Assembly (NCBI GenBank): GCA_020736575.1
Contig: JAGPYM010000005.1
Coordinates: 992,001-1,056,000, forward strand
DNA: 64,000 nucleotides
From: Thelonectria olida
Taxonomy: Eukaryota > Ascomycota > Sordariomycetes > Hypocreales > Nectriaceae
Direction: 5' to 3'
Positions 1 to 11,355 of the stretch are shown here, piece by piece. Numbering within the stretch: position 1 is the stretch's first letter; each line of letters opens with the position of its first letter. The position numbers and the translations under genes are program-made. Under the pieces are notes generated by a model. The model did no database searches, was not told where the DNA came from, and worked only from the letters and a program-made list of their open reading frames with translations.

Positions 1-464
1 ATGCGAATCCTCATACGAACACCTCCCGTACCCAGGTAGTTGTGATGGACAGAGTGACTCATTACTGAGCCGCCCCAAAAGGCAAAGACACCACCCTCTG
101 GCACTGCTTAGAATCATACCGTAGATTGAGTAAAATCGAGCAAACCTGAAGTTTTCATTGACATAACTCACGACTAGTTTAAATCATGTCTGTTGAGCTC
201 GAGTATCTAACCGTGATGGTGCTAGGAACGTGCCTTGTCACTGTCGATGGCGGTTGAATATCGGTTAAATGCGTCAACTTCGTTGCCCCTCCATGTCGGC
301 CGCAAGCTCCCAACGTTCTTCGAAGCTTCCCATAGACTGTTGTTTACTTATTGCTTGTTGACATTTCCGTGTTAATCACACTACTGTGGCCTTCGCGGCG
401 CCGGTGGCATTGCCGAATTTCCTCTCCATAGCTATTCTCTTCGGAGGATGTATATTCTGCCAAG
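1..464. other. Upstream region of PAN2
   Basis: No coding region is supported here. The short reading frames are below 75 codons and lack family resemblance. It presumably holds the promoter and 5' leader of PAN2, whose ATG is at 465. I see no clear TATA box. Confidence 0.4.
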
Positions 465-3400
465 ATGGATGGAGATTGGGATGAGGTATGTTGGGCTATT
501 CGCCTTGCCCCCTCGTTTTCTCTCGATGCGACGACTGTGGTAGTTGCACCGATGTCGCATGTCACACTAGTGACATTCTTTGCATTCTCTCCTTACGCTC
601 AAATGATATATGTGCTGATAATATCATTTTTGACATTTAGGTCGCCCGGATTCACTTCCCGCCCCCGGGCGTGCATGCGATGCCCACCCCCATAACGACC
701 ATGACCTTCGATACGTCACAAGAACTTCTCTGGACCGGCAACGACTATGTATGCCATGGTATCAGGCTCTCCATAGATCGCATCGCTTATGGATATTCTA
801 GGGTCGCGTCACCTCCTTTTACGGCACCGAGCTCCAACGATATACCTCCTTCAAGGCGCATTTGACCCCCGACGGGCCGGTGCGACAGATTCTTGTCAAT
901 GAGAAAGGCGTTGTAGTGCTTGGTTCCAAAGATGTGCATATGGCTTTAAGGAGAGGGCCACCAATATGGCATATTAAGTACGCGCCAGACTAATGGCTAA
1001 GGGATATGGAACTGACTGGTGGTAGACATGATGATATGAAAGATTTACGATGTATGAGCTTTACGTCAAAGGGAACTGCCGAGATTATTGCTGCTGGTCT
1101 TCAGGATACGATGTTTGTCATTGACCTCATCAAGGGTGATGTCGTCAAACAGGTCCGCGAGCCCTCCTCCGCTGTCTGATGACGCAGTGCTGACAGCCGC
1201 ATCTAGGTACCTACTGAGCACCAGTATACCATCATGAAGCGAGGGCGCTACATTTGCGCCGCTACCAAGAATGGCTCAGTCGACCTCCTGGATCCCATCA
1301 CCTTCACTGTTGTTAGAACTTGGAATGCGCACTCAGCACTCATCAATGACATGGATGCTCAGCATGATTTTATCGTGACCTGTGGTTATTCGCTCAGACA
1401 AGGTCAAAACTACATGCTGGACCCATTTCTCAACGTCTTCGACATAAAGAACATGTCATCAATGCCACCGATTCCGTTCCCAGCCGGCGCTGCCTACGTA
1501 CGAATGCACCCGAGGATGTTGACGACCAGTATTGTCGTGTCTCAAAGCGGTCAGATCCATGTTGTTGATCTTATGAACCCAAACACCAGCAATGTCCGCC
1601 AGGCCAACGTCCTCACGTACCTCAGCATGTTTGAGATAGCTCCATCTGGCGAGGCTATGGCATTGACAGACCCTGAGTGTCTCATTCACCTGTGGGGTTC
1701 CCCCACAAAGCTTCACTTTGTGGACTTGCCCACTCCCATCGACTTTGCGACCCCTGAGGAGCCTCTCCCTTCCATCGACTGGACTCCAGAGACGTAAGTT
1801 GACAAGACTCCGCTTGAATTCTATGCGCTAAGTGTCCTAGACCTCTCAATTCAATTGGCATGCCTTACTACCGAGAAATGCTCGCTTCTGCTTGGCCAGA
1901 TATCCCATACGATGTTGGAGGTCCCCCTATCAAGTTTGATGCCCAATTTCTTGCGGGACTCAAGGCCACCGAGTTCGGCCTTTACGGGAGAAATACCCGA
2001 GGCCTTCGGCGCAACCAAGTCGAGGACACCCGCAATATCAATAAATCGAACAGTTCTGGTCTCAAGGCCCCTAAATTCCTCAGCGAGAAAGCCCGAGAAT
2101 TGGCGACTTCTGTCCCCAAGTCTTCTGACGCAGACGAGCTCATCAGCCCCCTCGCCGAAATGGAAATCGAGAGTAAGAAGTCGGAGGTCCCAGTTATGTA
2201 TCGCAATGTCGAGATCAAGTACAGCAAGTTTGGTGTGGATGACTTCGATTTCGGGTCAGTATATTCAGTTCCTCTCTTTGGAGACAATGTGACTAACCTG
2301 ACGCAGCTACTACAATAAAACACGGTATTCTGGGCTCGAGATTCACATATCAAACTCGTATGCCAACTCCCTACTGCAAATCATGCACTTCACTCCTATA
2401 ATTCGAAACGTGGCCCTTCAGCATGCGTCGTCTGCATGCATCGGCGAAATTTGTCTCCTGTGTGAGCTCGGCTTCTTATTCGACATGCTTCAGAAGGCTG
2501 AGGGGTCTATCTGCCAAGCTACTAACCTATTAAAGACCCTCAGCAGCCATCCTCAAGGTAATTCCTCCGAGTTTGTGCATTCCATAACTGCTAACTCGTC
2601 TGCAGCTGGTCCTTTGGGTCTCCTTGAAGAGGACCCCCACGGAACCACTCTGAATGTCATGCTTCAGGGCTTGACTCGATTTCTTTTGGACAAGATTGTG
2701 CAGGATCACAAGTCCATAAACCCGAGTTCATTAGCCATGGAACAGGTCAGTGCATCCTTCCCAGCTTGGCAGGTCAACACTAATCATATTTAGGTTCTTG
2801 CGACCTCCGCGACTACCTCTATCCGCTGCATCAACTGTAGGAGCGAATATACTCGGCCTGGATCAACGTTCGTGAATGATTTGCTTTATCCATCTGTTGT
2901 ACGTCCAAATCTGGTCTCCAATTTGCCACGAACTAACACGGATGTAGAAATCTGGAGGACGGCCCGCAAAGATGCCACGAATTACCTTTTCTCAGATATT
3001 GAAGAACAGTGTAGAGAGAGAAACAACATCAAAGGGATGGTGTGGCAGATGCCAACGATACCAAACCATTGCCACGAGGAAAACCATCCACAGTATTCCG
3101 GATGTGCTCCTTCTCAACACTGCTATCACCAGCCAGGAACAACGGATGCTGTGGTCGACCCCTGGGTGGCTCCCTGAAGAGATTGGCATCATTGTAGAAC
3201 AAGGCCAGTTCTTCTGCTACGAGGGAGAAGACCTCAAACTTCACCTGCAGCGAGGCATGCACAACATTACCGTGTACTCGCTCATTGGTATGGCCATCAA
3301 CATTGAAAGCGGCCAGACGCAAAAGTCACACCTTGTCTCTATGGTCAATGGTAAGATGATACGCCGTATTGCTTGGCCATTGCTAACTAAGTATAGTGGC

Positions 3401-4522
3401 GCATGCGGAGCCAGAAGCTCCAGGTGAGAGCCAGTGGCATCTATTCAACGACTTTTTAGTGCGCTCTGTCAGCACCGAAGAGGCTCTTACTTTCAACCCA
3501 TCCTGGAAAGTCCCTTCTGTTGTCGCCTTTCAAGTCAGGCACGCCAACAACCAACTCGATATGGACTGGAAGAAAAATATGGACCTATCAATCCTATACC
3601 AGGATCTCAGGTATAGTACTCGGTAATGCGTTATCTTAGTCCTCTTGCTGACGAATTTCTTAGCCCCAACCCCATTTCCGAGACCAAGACCTATGAGCTA
3701 TTGGACGCCGAGACAGAGGCGCCTGGCCCTAACACCATCATTGCGCTGGACACCGAATTTGTCGCGGTGCGACAACCTGAGATTGAGATGAACTCAGATG
3801 GTGAGCGCGAAACGATTCGGCCAATCGTGTACGCCCTTGCCCGGGCCTCTGTTGTGCGAGGTCAGGGCGAGAATGAGGGAACTCCATTCATCGACGACTA
3901 TATCTCGATTCGAGAGCCGATCGTGGACTACTTGACATCCTACTCTGGCATTACAGAGCAAGACCTGGACCCCCGAGTCTCAAAACACAGCTTGCTACCT
4001 CTGAAACTGGTCTACAAGAAGATGTGGGTGCTTCTGAACCTTGGATGCAAATTTCTTGGCCATGGCCTGAAGCAGGATTTCCGAGTGCTCAATATCCATA
4101 TTCCCAAAGCACAAATTATCGACACGATTAACCTATTCTTCCTCCAATCTCGCCTACGCAAACTCTCGTTGGCTTTCCTGGCGTGGTACTTGCTCAAGGA
4201 GGACATCCAGATGGAAACGCACGATTCGATTGAGGATTCGCGGACAGCCCTCAAGCTATATCGGAAGTACCTGGAATTCGAGGATGCGGGCATTCTGGAG
4301 GCGATGCTGCAAGACATCTATCGTGCTGGCCGAGACGTTAATTTCAAGCCGCCGCGAAAGGAGGATGCACAAGTTTCCAGGAGCGAGACACCCCCTCCTG
4401 TAGCTGCAGAGGCTGTTGAAGCGCCTACAACTCCTGTGCGGCCAATAGTGATAGGACAGCCTGGCTCGGCCTTTGGAGGAGGGACCAGCTGGACTCCAGG
4501 AAAAGGATCACCCCTGCCTTAG
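465..4522 (+). CDS. PAN2: PAN2, catalytic subunit of the PAN2-PAN3 poly(A)-specific deadenylase
   Basis: Twelve exons: 465-485, 641-748, 802-977, 1026-1152, 1207-1793, 1841-2254, 2307-2557, 2606-2745, 2794-2898, 2948-3350, 3397-3610 and 3664-4522. They join in frame to 1134 aa, the usual length for fungal PAN2. The N-terminal half is a WD40-type propeller (for example [13 protein letters not shown]). The middle is a pseudo-ubiquitin-hydrolase domain ([18 protein letters not shown]), where the catalytic Cys of true USPs is replaced. The C-terminal third is a DEDD-type 3'-5' exonuclease: [13 protein letters not shown] carries the first Asp/Glu pair and [13 protein letters not shown] the last acidic residues. 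PAN2 with PAN3 trims poly(A) tails in the cytoplasm. The first exon codes only seven residues, and all eleven introns are 46-155 nt. The tail after residue about 1075 is Pro/Thr-rich. Family assignment is secure; individual splice sites are inferred. Confidence 0.95.
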
Positions 4523-4886
4523 GAAGAGCTGGATAGTCATTTGAGTACGTAGGTTGGTATTTTAGGATTAATGGCATGATGACGTTGAGTTGCTCGTTAT
4601 CTGCGTGATCACGCTCCTTCCCCAAACCTTCTCTCAAATCCCTGAGCCGCCTCACTGGCCGGAACCTCAGGCAGGAAAGTGCAAACCACAGAGAGCAGCC
4701 GTGTAAAATCTCAGCCCAGGACTTGGATTGTATTCATCCCAAAGTCCTCACTCTTCACCTTTTCATCATAATCCCTGCGCGCTTCTCGATTACCCCCTCG
4801 TCTATCATTCTATCCGCCACCATTAACCCTATATTTGTCCGTATGGGTTAGCTCATTCTATTCAGCCTCCCTCTCACTATTACGCT
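4523..4886. other. PAN2 3' region and promoter of the next gene
   Basis: No gene is seen in these 364 bases. The stretch from about 4735 to 4880 is C/T-rich, as is common around fungal transcription start sites, and fits the 5' leader of the gene starting at 4887. Confidence 0.4.
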
Positions 4887-7481
4887 ATGCCTTTGCAACG
4901 ACATCATTCGGTTGGAAACATGGAGAAGTCCACTGAACCTAGCACCCGCCCTCCCCCAAAATTGTCGAGGCTCCTAACCGCTCCAGACCGGCCCAAAGTT
5001 GGACTCTATCATCAAGACGCACGATCCCAGAACTCGAGCGATCCTAGGGACCATGAGTGTCGAATCCATCTTGAAAACACCACCGAGTCTAAAGAACGCG
5101 GTGTTCAGGCTTCGCCTCCACCTACCCATCCCACAGCCTGGAGCTTAGTCAGTGCCGGAAGCCCAGACGAGTTGACCTAGAAGGCAAACGATGTCATGGA
5201 ATTTCGATCCCTCGGTATATGGGCTCATGGAGGCCTGGAGGAGACAATTTCACCAAGTATGCCTCCATTCATCAACGCAACCGATCAAGCTACTACTCCA
5301 TCCCAAGGTATCCCTGAGGAAGCCTTTACCGAGCTTATGGACATTGTGAGTACCGCTCGCAACTCTGGACTCGGTGGGCTTGCCCAGGATCAATCCGAAA
5401 TTCCTCTGCAGAACTCGCCAATTGAAGAATCCTGCGATGACAAGCTGTCAGTCATTCACAACTCTTGCAGTCCATCCTCTTCTCAACTTCCTCCAAAACC
5501 GACGAGAGGCTATTTTGACGCATCCACAGGAGGGTTCTTCAACTTTCGGAACTCCCTGCTACGGCCAATGAAAGAGCACTCATCCAAGGTTGCGACCACT
5601 GGAGGCGACACGCCCCTAGTGAACCACCTCAGCGTCGGCTCACAAAACGTATCCAGCATTTCGTTAGATTCATCACTTCTGGAAAGCAAGTCCTATTACA
5701 TCTTCAGCTCTGATTCAACCAGCGTAGCTTACCACCTAGAGCTGGATTCGAGTGATAAGGTGGATGCGGAATCTGATTTCAAAATCAACAAGGTACCAAT
5801 GGAGTTTGTTCCTTGCGAGGAAACAGAAGACTTTGCGTACATCATCCATAAACATCAGGTCGGTCGGATTCCCTCTGGTCGAAAAAGTCATGAAACCCTT
5901 TGGCCATCCAGAAACTTGCAGGAGGCACCAGAGACACGGGCCTCGACGGGTACACAACTCCGTGGGAGTGTTGAGAAACTACACCAATCCAACACCGGGG
6001 TTTCCTACCGTTCTCACACAAAGCCACTGTCCTTGATCCACAACAGTGGCAACAGGAAAGTCAACAGTGCGGTTCAGTCGAGGATCATGACTCAGGTCGA
6101 TGAGCGCCTTCGGGCCCAACGGCACCTCAAAGACCAACTCCACGTCATTGACGACAGGGGAAAGTATGTCCCTGGCACCAAGAACATGTTTCTTGTAGAC
6201 AACAAAGATATTCAAGATGTAGTGGCGATTGTCACGGATGAGATGCGCAAGTCGAAAGCATCTAGTCGCAGGAAATCAAAGTGGATTAAACAAGATTGTT
6301 CAAATCCGTTGGGCCCTAAAGTAGACAAGGCTGCGAATACGATACAGCTTCCTTCAGGGACTCTGGCTGACCCGGCGACTACCTTCAGTATGCCGAGGAC
6401 ATCATACGCGAGTTTCGGTATGAGTGATCAACAAACTTGCACAAGAGTCCGTGGAGAGGATTCCGAAGACATGACAACCATCGTTTCGCAAAAGAGCGTC
6501 GCTGAAATCACTTGGCCTCATAGAGAATCGCACGTTCATCACCTGAAGGTCTTTTCTGCCACAAATTGTTCTCGACTAATCTCAGAATGCAGTTCGCTAA
6601 AGCGCAGAGACTCAACGGCAGACTCTTCGGGTAGTCCGCACCGAGAGCCCAGGGTTGCTATGGGTGGTTTTCTCCTGCACCACTATACAACCTCAATGAA
6701 TGCAGATAATCTTTTGTCGGACATTTCCCAGAGACGCAGTTCCAAGCAGGACAACAGGACCGAACGCACCGCTCGCATCACATCTTTTCCTCGGCTTTTA
6801 TCCCGTCAATGCACTGATGACTGGTCCAGTCCGCCTCCGGTAATCGATGCCGTCATGGCTTCTGCCCCGGAAACACTCTATCGGCAAGGTGTCGATGCAC
6901 GTACCGGTTCCGTGTCGGATCAGATGCCAGAATTTCCGCAAGGGCAAGTCAAGATTCTCCGCTATGATCACGATGTGTTCAGCAAGAATCCATTTTGTGG
7001 CGACTTTGAGGAAGATGATGTGGCTAACCTGCGTGATTTCCCGCCTACGGTGACTCCCAGATCTCGACTGGGTGTTTCCATCGGGTCAGCGTCTCATAGG
7101 CGTCGGAGCTCTCAAGTGACTGCCCTACTAAAGCGGCAAGAATCTCACGACGGCTTCTTTCCCACGTTAATCGACAAGATTCGGCAAAGAGGGCACAAGA
7201 TCTTTCATCCTCATCATTCTCGGAGGGTGTCCGAGGAAATGCGGACGCCTCCGAGCTCCGAATTCACTCGTTCATGCAGTGGAATGCGTTCGAGGGACAT
7301 TGCGGTGAAGTATCTGACGCCAGAGCCACCCAAGCCAGACACGGCCGGGATATACGAGGCGATGACGGGGACCCGGGCAGTTGTCAGTCGGTGCAGGAAT
7401 GGACAATGCTCGGAGGACAACCGACCCCATGTGTGTGAAAATGATTATCTTACACCAGTTGGTGCAGCGTCTCCAGTTTGA
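4887..7481 (+). CDS. Orphan serine-rich protein; reading frame interrupted by a single TAG
   Basis: I do not recognise a family. One frame is open from ATG 4887 to the stop at 7479-7481 apart from a lone TAG at 5178-5180. The main part, from ATG 5196, encodes 761 aa rich in Ser, Thr, Arg and His, with basic Ser/Arg clusters (HRRRSSQV, HHSRRVSEEM) and no membrane segment or signal peptide, so it looks largely disordered. The 97 codons upstream of the TAG have the same character, and the frame continues without shift across it (DELT-stop-KANDV). Three explanations remain. A conservative CDS would start at 5196 with an upstream ORF. A 78-nt intron at 5103-5180 (weak donor GTTCAG, acceptor CTAG) would remove the stop and keep frame. 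Or the stop is real and is a mutation, read through or edited. The excellent donor GTCAGT at 5148 gives only 33 nt, too short for an intron. Confidence 0.6.
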
Positions 7482-7720
7482 GGGATGGGCGCAGAGGAGA
7501 CACGAAGAAGTGATCGCAATAGATGGCGGAATATCAGAACCGAACTCCTAATACAAGTCTTTCTCGCTTGAGGATATGCCGGTGCCATTGGTGTTCAAGT
7601 GCCATTTCAAATAAGGTAGCAATCATTGCGCAAGCATGATGTTTGACCATTTCCGCTATGCATCTGCCTCCCTACCCTTCTTGAGCAGGACATTCGAGCA
7701 AGGAACACGTGACAAACCAA

Positions 7721-7809
7721 GGGCGTGTGGTCTAGGGGTATGGCGTCCGCTTCGCATTGATCAAGCTCCAGCTTGCGGAAGGTCCGGGGTTCAATTCCCC
7801 GCTCGTCCA
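7721..7809 (+). tRNA. tRNA-Ala (anticodon CGC), intron-containing
   Basis: The cloverleaf can be drawn. The acceptor strand GGGCGTG faces CTCGTCC and includes the G3:U70 wobble that is the alanine identity element. The anticodon stem TCCGC/GCGGA encloses TT-CGC-A, and the T arm is CGGGG-TTCAATT-CCCCG. Anticodon CGC is at 7753-7755. A 17-nt intron lies at 7757-7773, in the canonical position after base 37. The discriminator base is A. Exon sequence is identical to the inverted copy at 8222-8310. Confidence 0.93.
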
Positions 7810-7812
7810 TTG

Positions 7813-7817
7813 TTTTT
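7813..7817 (+). terminator. Pol III terminator of tRNA-Ala
   Basis: A run of five T lies four bases after the discriminator base of the tRNA-Ala gene, as expected for RNA polymerase III termination. Confidence 0.7.
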
Positions 7818-8207
7818 GCCACTTGTTCTTTAATGAGCGTGCTGAATTTTTTTTTATATGTAAGTTATGCCCCAACCCGTCTTGGCATGGGACCCAACCA
7901 TATCAGGATTATATAGAGCCGCATAAATAGAAACAGGAAATTCAATGAGAGAGGGGGGAGGGAACGGTGTCCAAAGAAAAGTGAGAAAGAAGTCAAAACG
8001 ACAATGGACAGATGCGCTTGAGTCCCGGTAGAAAAGGTTACTACAGCTTGTCATTATAGTTGGTGGATAACTTACCACTTGTAGTAGTAACTACCCAAGC
8101 GATTCTCGCTCGTTGATCCACGCCTCGCAACACATCGCAACAAGCCAGTTCGGCCCAATAAAACAAGAAGAGATAGAGACAAAAAAGATGACAGATGTCG
8201 TTGCCTG

Positions 8208-8213
8208 AAAAAA
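8208..8213 (-). terminator. Pol III terminator of the inverted tRNA-Ala
   Basis: Six A on the + strand (six T on the transcribed sense) lie eight bases beyond the 3' end of the minus-strand tRNA-Ala. Confidence 0.7.
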
Positions 8214-8221
8214 GATAACAA

Positions 8222-8310
8222 TGGACGAGCGGGGAATTGAACCCCGGACCTTCCGCAAGCAGGAGCTTGACAGATGCGAAGCGGACGCCATACCCCTAGA
8301 CCACACGCCC
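8222..8310 (-). tRNA. tRNA-Ala (anticodon CGC), intron-containing, inverted copy
   Basis: This is the reverse complement of a tRNA whose mature sequence is identical to that at 7721-7809, including G3:U70 and the TTCAATT T loop. Its 17-nt intron differs from the other copy at four positions, while the exons do not differ at all. The two genes converge, with about 410 bp between their 3' ends. Confidence 0.93.
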
Positions 8311-8727
8311 TTGGATGAAAGTTTCGTGATCTAAACCAAATAATACACCTGGAAGAGGAACATTGCACGATGAGTGCACAACTTCCCCCGTCATATGCAA
8401 AGGTGGGAACGAGAAAAGGCATTGAAGGTAACACTCACAGCACTGGGATATTCTAAACCACTGCTTCACTGCAAGATATTGTCGGTAATTTTGTTAGATA
8501 TATCAACCACTTCTATTCTAGGCAATTAGATTGGGCTTTGCATCTTGTTGATTTATTCAAAGTTCCAAAGTTGTAACTACAGGGTAACCCCAGTTCAACT
8601 ACAAGACAACGAGAGACATCACTGGCAGAACTCAATCACAAGCCCAATATACAGACGTAATTACACATTGGTCTTGAATAACACCTATCCATGCTCAATC
8701 TATGTAACAATTGATATTCCCTTCCCA
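8311..8727. other. Intergenic region after the tRNA pair
   Basis: No gene is seen. The region is moderately AT-rich and probably includes the 3' UTR of the minus-strand gene ending at 8728. Confidence 0.35.
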
Positions 8728-10386
8728 TCATACCGCTTTAGAAGCACGAGCCTTGTTCTCGCGGTGTCGTTTCTCCTTGGCTGCCGTCTTACGTCTGGTC
8801 ATCCACGACCGATTCAGATCGCGTCGATTCTCCCAGAACCATGACTGGAACTCGCTAGTACCCACCTGGCCCTGCGAAGAGGGCTGGGCCTGCTCATCGT
8901 CCTCGTCCTCCTCTGCAACGTCATCCATATCTGCGTCGTCCTCCTCGGTCCAGAAGTTACGCATGCGAGTTGGGTGTGCCGTGTCCGGCGTGGGTGCTGC
9001 ACTGCGGGTGCCGCGCCACTCGAGGTCCTGCCGAGTGTACGGAGTCATGGGAACAGTCGGGTTAGGTTGCTCGCCTGTCTCTTCCTCCTCGACGTCGTCC
9101 CCACTGAAGAAGCTGAAGGGTTGAGCTTGGTGCGCAGGAGTCTCGGTGAAGTTGTCACCAGCATTAGGGCGCTTGTACAACGCCTCGAGAGGGTGGACTT
9201 TGCTGGCGGAGGGGGTGATGGGAGGAGGTATCTTAATGGTGAGGCTTCTCGTGGAGCTTGCGGACATGGGCCGTGAATGGTCGGCCTTGATGGCGGATAT
9301 AGGGGTTGTATGAGTAGCTTGAGCGGGTGCCTCGCTGTCATCGGAGCTAGACTCGTCATCAGAGTCAGACTTTTTGTTGTCTTTGGTCTCTTGAAACTTT
9401 GCCTCCCCCTTCTCAGGTTTCGATTGTGCTTCAGACTCCTCGTCGGATTCCTCATCAGAGGAAGTACCGCTGCTGCTTGTGCCACTGTCGCTCGTGGAAT
9501 CATCGTCCTCTCCCTCTCCCTCAACCACCTTCTTCGCAATGGGTTTCGACTTCCTGGGCGTCTTCGCAGCAGGGGACGGAGTTGGCCTGGCCTTTACAGC
9601 CTCGACTACATTGCCCTCCTCATCCACCCACCCCTTGCCCTCGACGAATTCGGTACCGGCCTTTGATTGGGACTCTGGCGCGGTTTTCAAGAAGCTGGGA
9701 AACTTGGTCGTCTTTTCGAACTCATGTACGGTGATATCGCGAGCGTTGCCCTTCTTCTTTCGCTTCTTCGGGAGGTTGTCTTCGGTCAGGTTGCTCACAG
9801 CATCTGGTGGAAGCTTCATCTTGAGTAAGCATTCTTCTTGGTCGGTGTATTTGGACTTCTGGCGCTTTTTCTTCTCGGTCGTCTTTCCGTCCTTTTCCTT
9901 CTCCTTGTCCTTTTTGCTTTTCTTCCTCCGTTGATCGGCGGGCTCAGTCCAGCCACGCTTGACCTTGCGGTCGGTCAGGGCGACACCTTCGATGACGTCC
10001 CGATCGCGTTTTCGTTTCCTTGAGCCTTCTGCCGACTCCGCCGCCTTCTTGGACTTCTTCTTCTTCTCCTTGAAATCCAGCTCGTCCAGCTCGGTACCGG
10101 TCGGCTCCAGCCGCTGCTCTGGCCGTGCCTTCTCGATGCGTATCTTGTTCCCCTTCAAGGTAGTGCCATTGAGCTTTTTTTTCAACTTGTCCGCCTCCAT
10201 GTTGGGTAGCTCGACGTAGCCGTATCGCCTCTCTGGAAAGGTTTCGATGGTGTGGTAGGAAATATTGCGGGCGTGAGTGGCGACGGCAGCGGGCAGGACG
10301 ATCTTAAGCAACTCGGGGTCGAGGGGACTGATGTGCAACCTGGTGAAGTCGGTTGCGCCGTCGGAGGAGGGGGTTTCAGTTGGCAT
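8728..10386 (-). CDS. NOP8-like nucleolar RRM protein
   Basis: Intronless, 552 aa. The start is the first ATG at 10386; an upstream in-frame TTG at 10431 is not used as a start here. Residues about 15-90 form a degenerate RNA recognition motif, with LHISPL as RNP2-like strand and RYGYVEL as RNP1-like strand, followed by LKGNKIRIEKARPE. Then come long Lys/Arg-rich tracts (EKKKKSKKA, KRKRDRD) typical of nucleolar proteins, the motif DRKVKRGWTEP, acidic Ser/Glu/Asp tracts and a basic C-terminus around WFWENRRDLNRSWMTRRK. The arrangement fits the NOP8/NOL8 class of 60S assembly factors, but the name rests on architecture only. Automated annotation may call such proteins SRP40-like because of the acidic serine tracts. 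Confidence 0.75.
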   Translation of the reverse strand: MPTETPSSDGATDFTRLHISPLDPELLKIVLPAAVATHARNISYHTIETFPERRYGYVELPNMEADKLKKKLNGTTLKGNKIRIEKARPEQRLEPTGTELDELDFKEKKKKSKKAAESAEGSRKRKRDRDVIEGVALTDRKVKRGWTEPADQRRKKSKKDKEKEKDGKTTEKKKRQKSKYTDQEECLLKMKLPPDAVSNLTEDNLPKKRKKKGNARDITVHEFEKTTKFPSFLKTAPESQSKAGTEFVEGKGWVDEEGNVVEAVKARPTPSPAAKTPRKSKPIAKKVVEGEGEDDDSTSDSGTSSSGTSSDEESDEESEAQSKPEKGEAKFQETKDNKKSDSDDESSSDDSEAPAQATHTTPISAIKADHSRPMSASSTRSLTIKIPPPITPSASKVHPLEALYKRPNAGDNFTETPAHQAQPFSFFSGDDVEEEETGEQPNPTVPMTPYTRQDLEWRGTRSAAPTPDTAHPTRMRNFWTEEDDADMDDVAEEDEDDEQAQPSSQGQVGTSEFQSWFWENRRDLNRSWMTRRKTAAKEKRHRENKARASKAV

Positions 10387-11355
10387 CGCAGAGGTCGCAC
10401 CGTCAGTGGGCGAGAGTATGCGACGGCCCAACTTAAGCGCCGGTTGAAGAATTAAGAATTATTGAAAGAGAAACCTGTTTTGGAGAATCGCTGTGTTACC
10501 CCTGCCATCAACGCTTCTCAGGAAAAAAAGTACTAAGTAGGACGGGGTTATCTAGCTCCAAGTTTGACGAGCCATGATTGGACGATAGGAGCCACGTTGT
10601 TCCGGCCGCTTGCATCTACACGAGTCCCTCAATCAACATGACCAGCTCCTTCACTGTTTGTGTGTTTTTCGAAACACCATCTCGCTTGGCTGCTTGGTAA
10701 TAATGGCCAAATACTTTGCATTGACAACAACTGAAAAATAAGGATAAAAGGCCGTGTGTCATCGCTACAACCGAGTCTCAAGTGCCGCCAGGGTTATCGC
10801 CTTCCGGTGTAAGAACCATTTCCTAATTTGGAAATCGACATCTCGTTCTCTGACACAATTTGTCTGAGATATCCAACTTTGCATCCGCCCTTCCGGCCCA
10901 AGAGTATGGCCAAGCTGCCTCGTGACAGCTTCAGGGCTCGGGGTCTCCCCGACGAAAAGGGCTTTAGTGGGAATCGGAAACTTGCCCCATCGTTGTTGGG
11001 ACGGTGCGCTTCAGTGTAACTCTTTCAGCCGCTTGTGCGACGACATTTGTCGGATACCATCGAAGAAGGCGTACGGAGCTGTCAAGCCCAAGCAGCTTAG
11101 CATCTCAGATGAGCGCAAGCGAACTGCTCTGAAGCTGTATCGAGACTAAGGAGCCGAGCTTCTAGAACACTGAGGATGAGTAGGTGGGATAAGAATTGCA
11201 TAAAAGGCACGAGTATCCAAAGCTTCCAAGTTCTGATTCTAAATATCAACTTCCGTTTAGAGAATTACATCTATTACTCTTGCAAAGTGCTTTTTCTCAT
11301 TGACTTTATTCACTCTTTGAATCGTTGCTCAAGTTACTTTCGTTCACTCCACACA
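10387..11355. other. Divergent intergenic region
   Basis: It lies between the NOP8-like gene (-) and the secreted-protein gene (+). The reading frames at 10828-11149 are short and show no recognisable domain; I take them as chance. The right end is the promoter and leader of the secreted-protein gene. Confidence 0.4.
11199..11208 (+). promoter_or_regulatory. TATA-like element of the secreted-protein gene
   Basis: GCATAAAAGG lies about 150 bases upstream of the ATG at 11356. It is the only clear TATA-like sequence in this leader. Position is plausible for a gene with a leader of roughly 110-120 bases; unproven. Confidence 0.35.

Noticed and set aside
5148..5180. Intron GTCAGT...CTAG that would remove the TAG of the orphan gene
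   Set aside because: It would be only 33 nt, below the shortest intron otherwise seen here (44 nt).
10922..11149. 75-codon frame before the secreted-protein gene
   Set aside because: It starts with a non-ATG codon, is isolated and has no motif.
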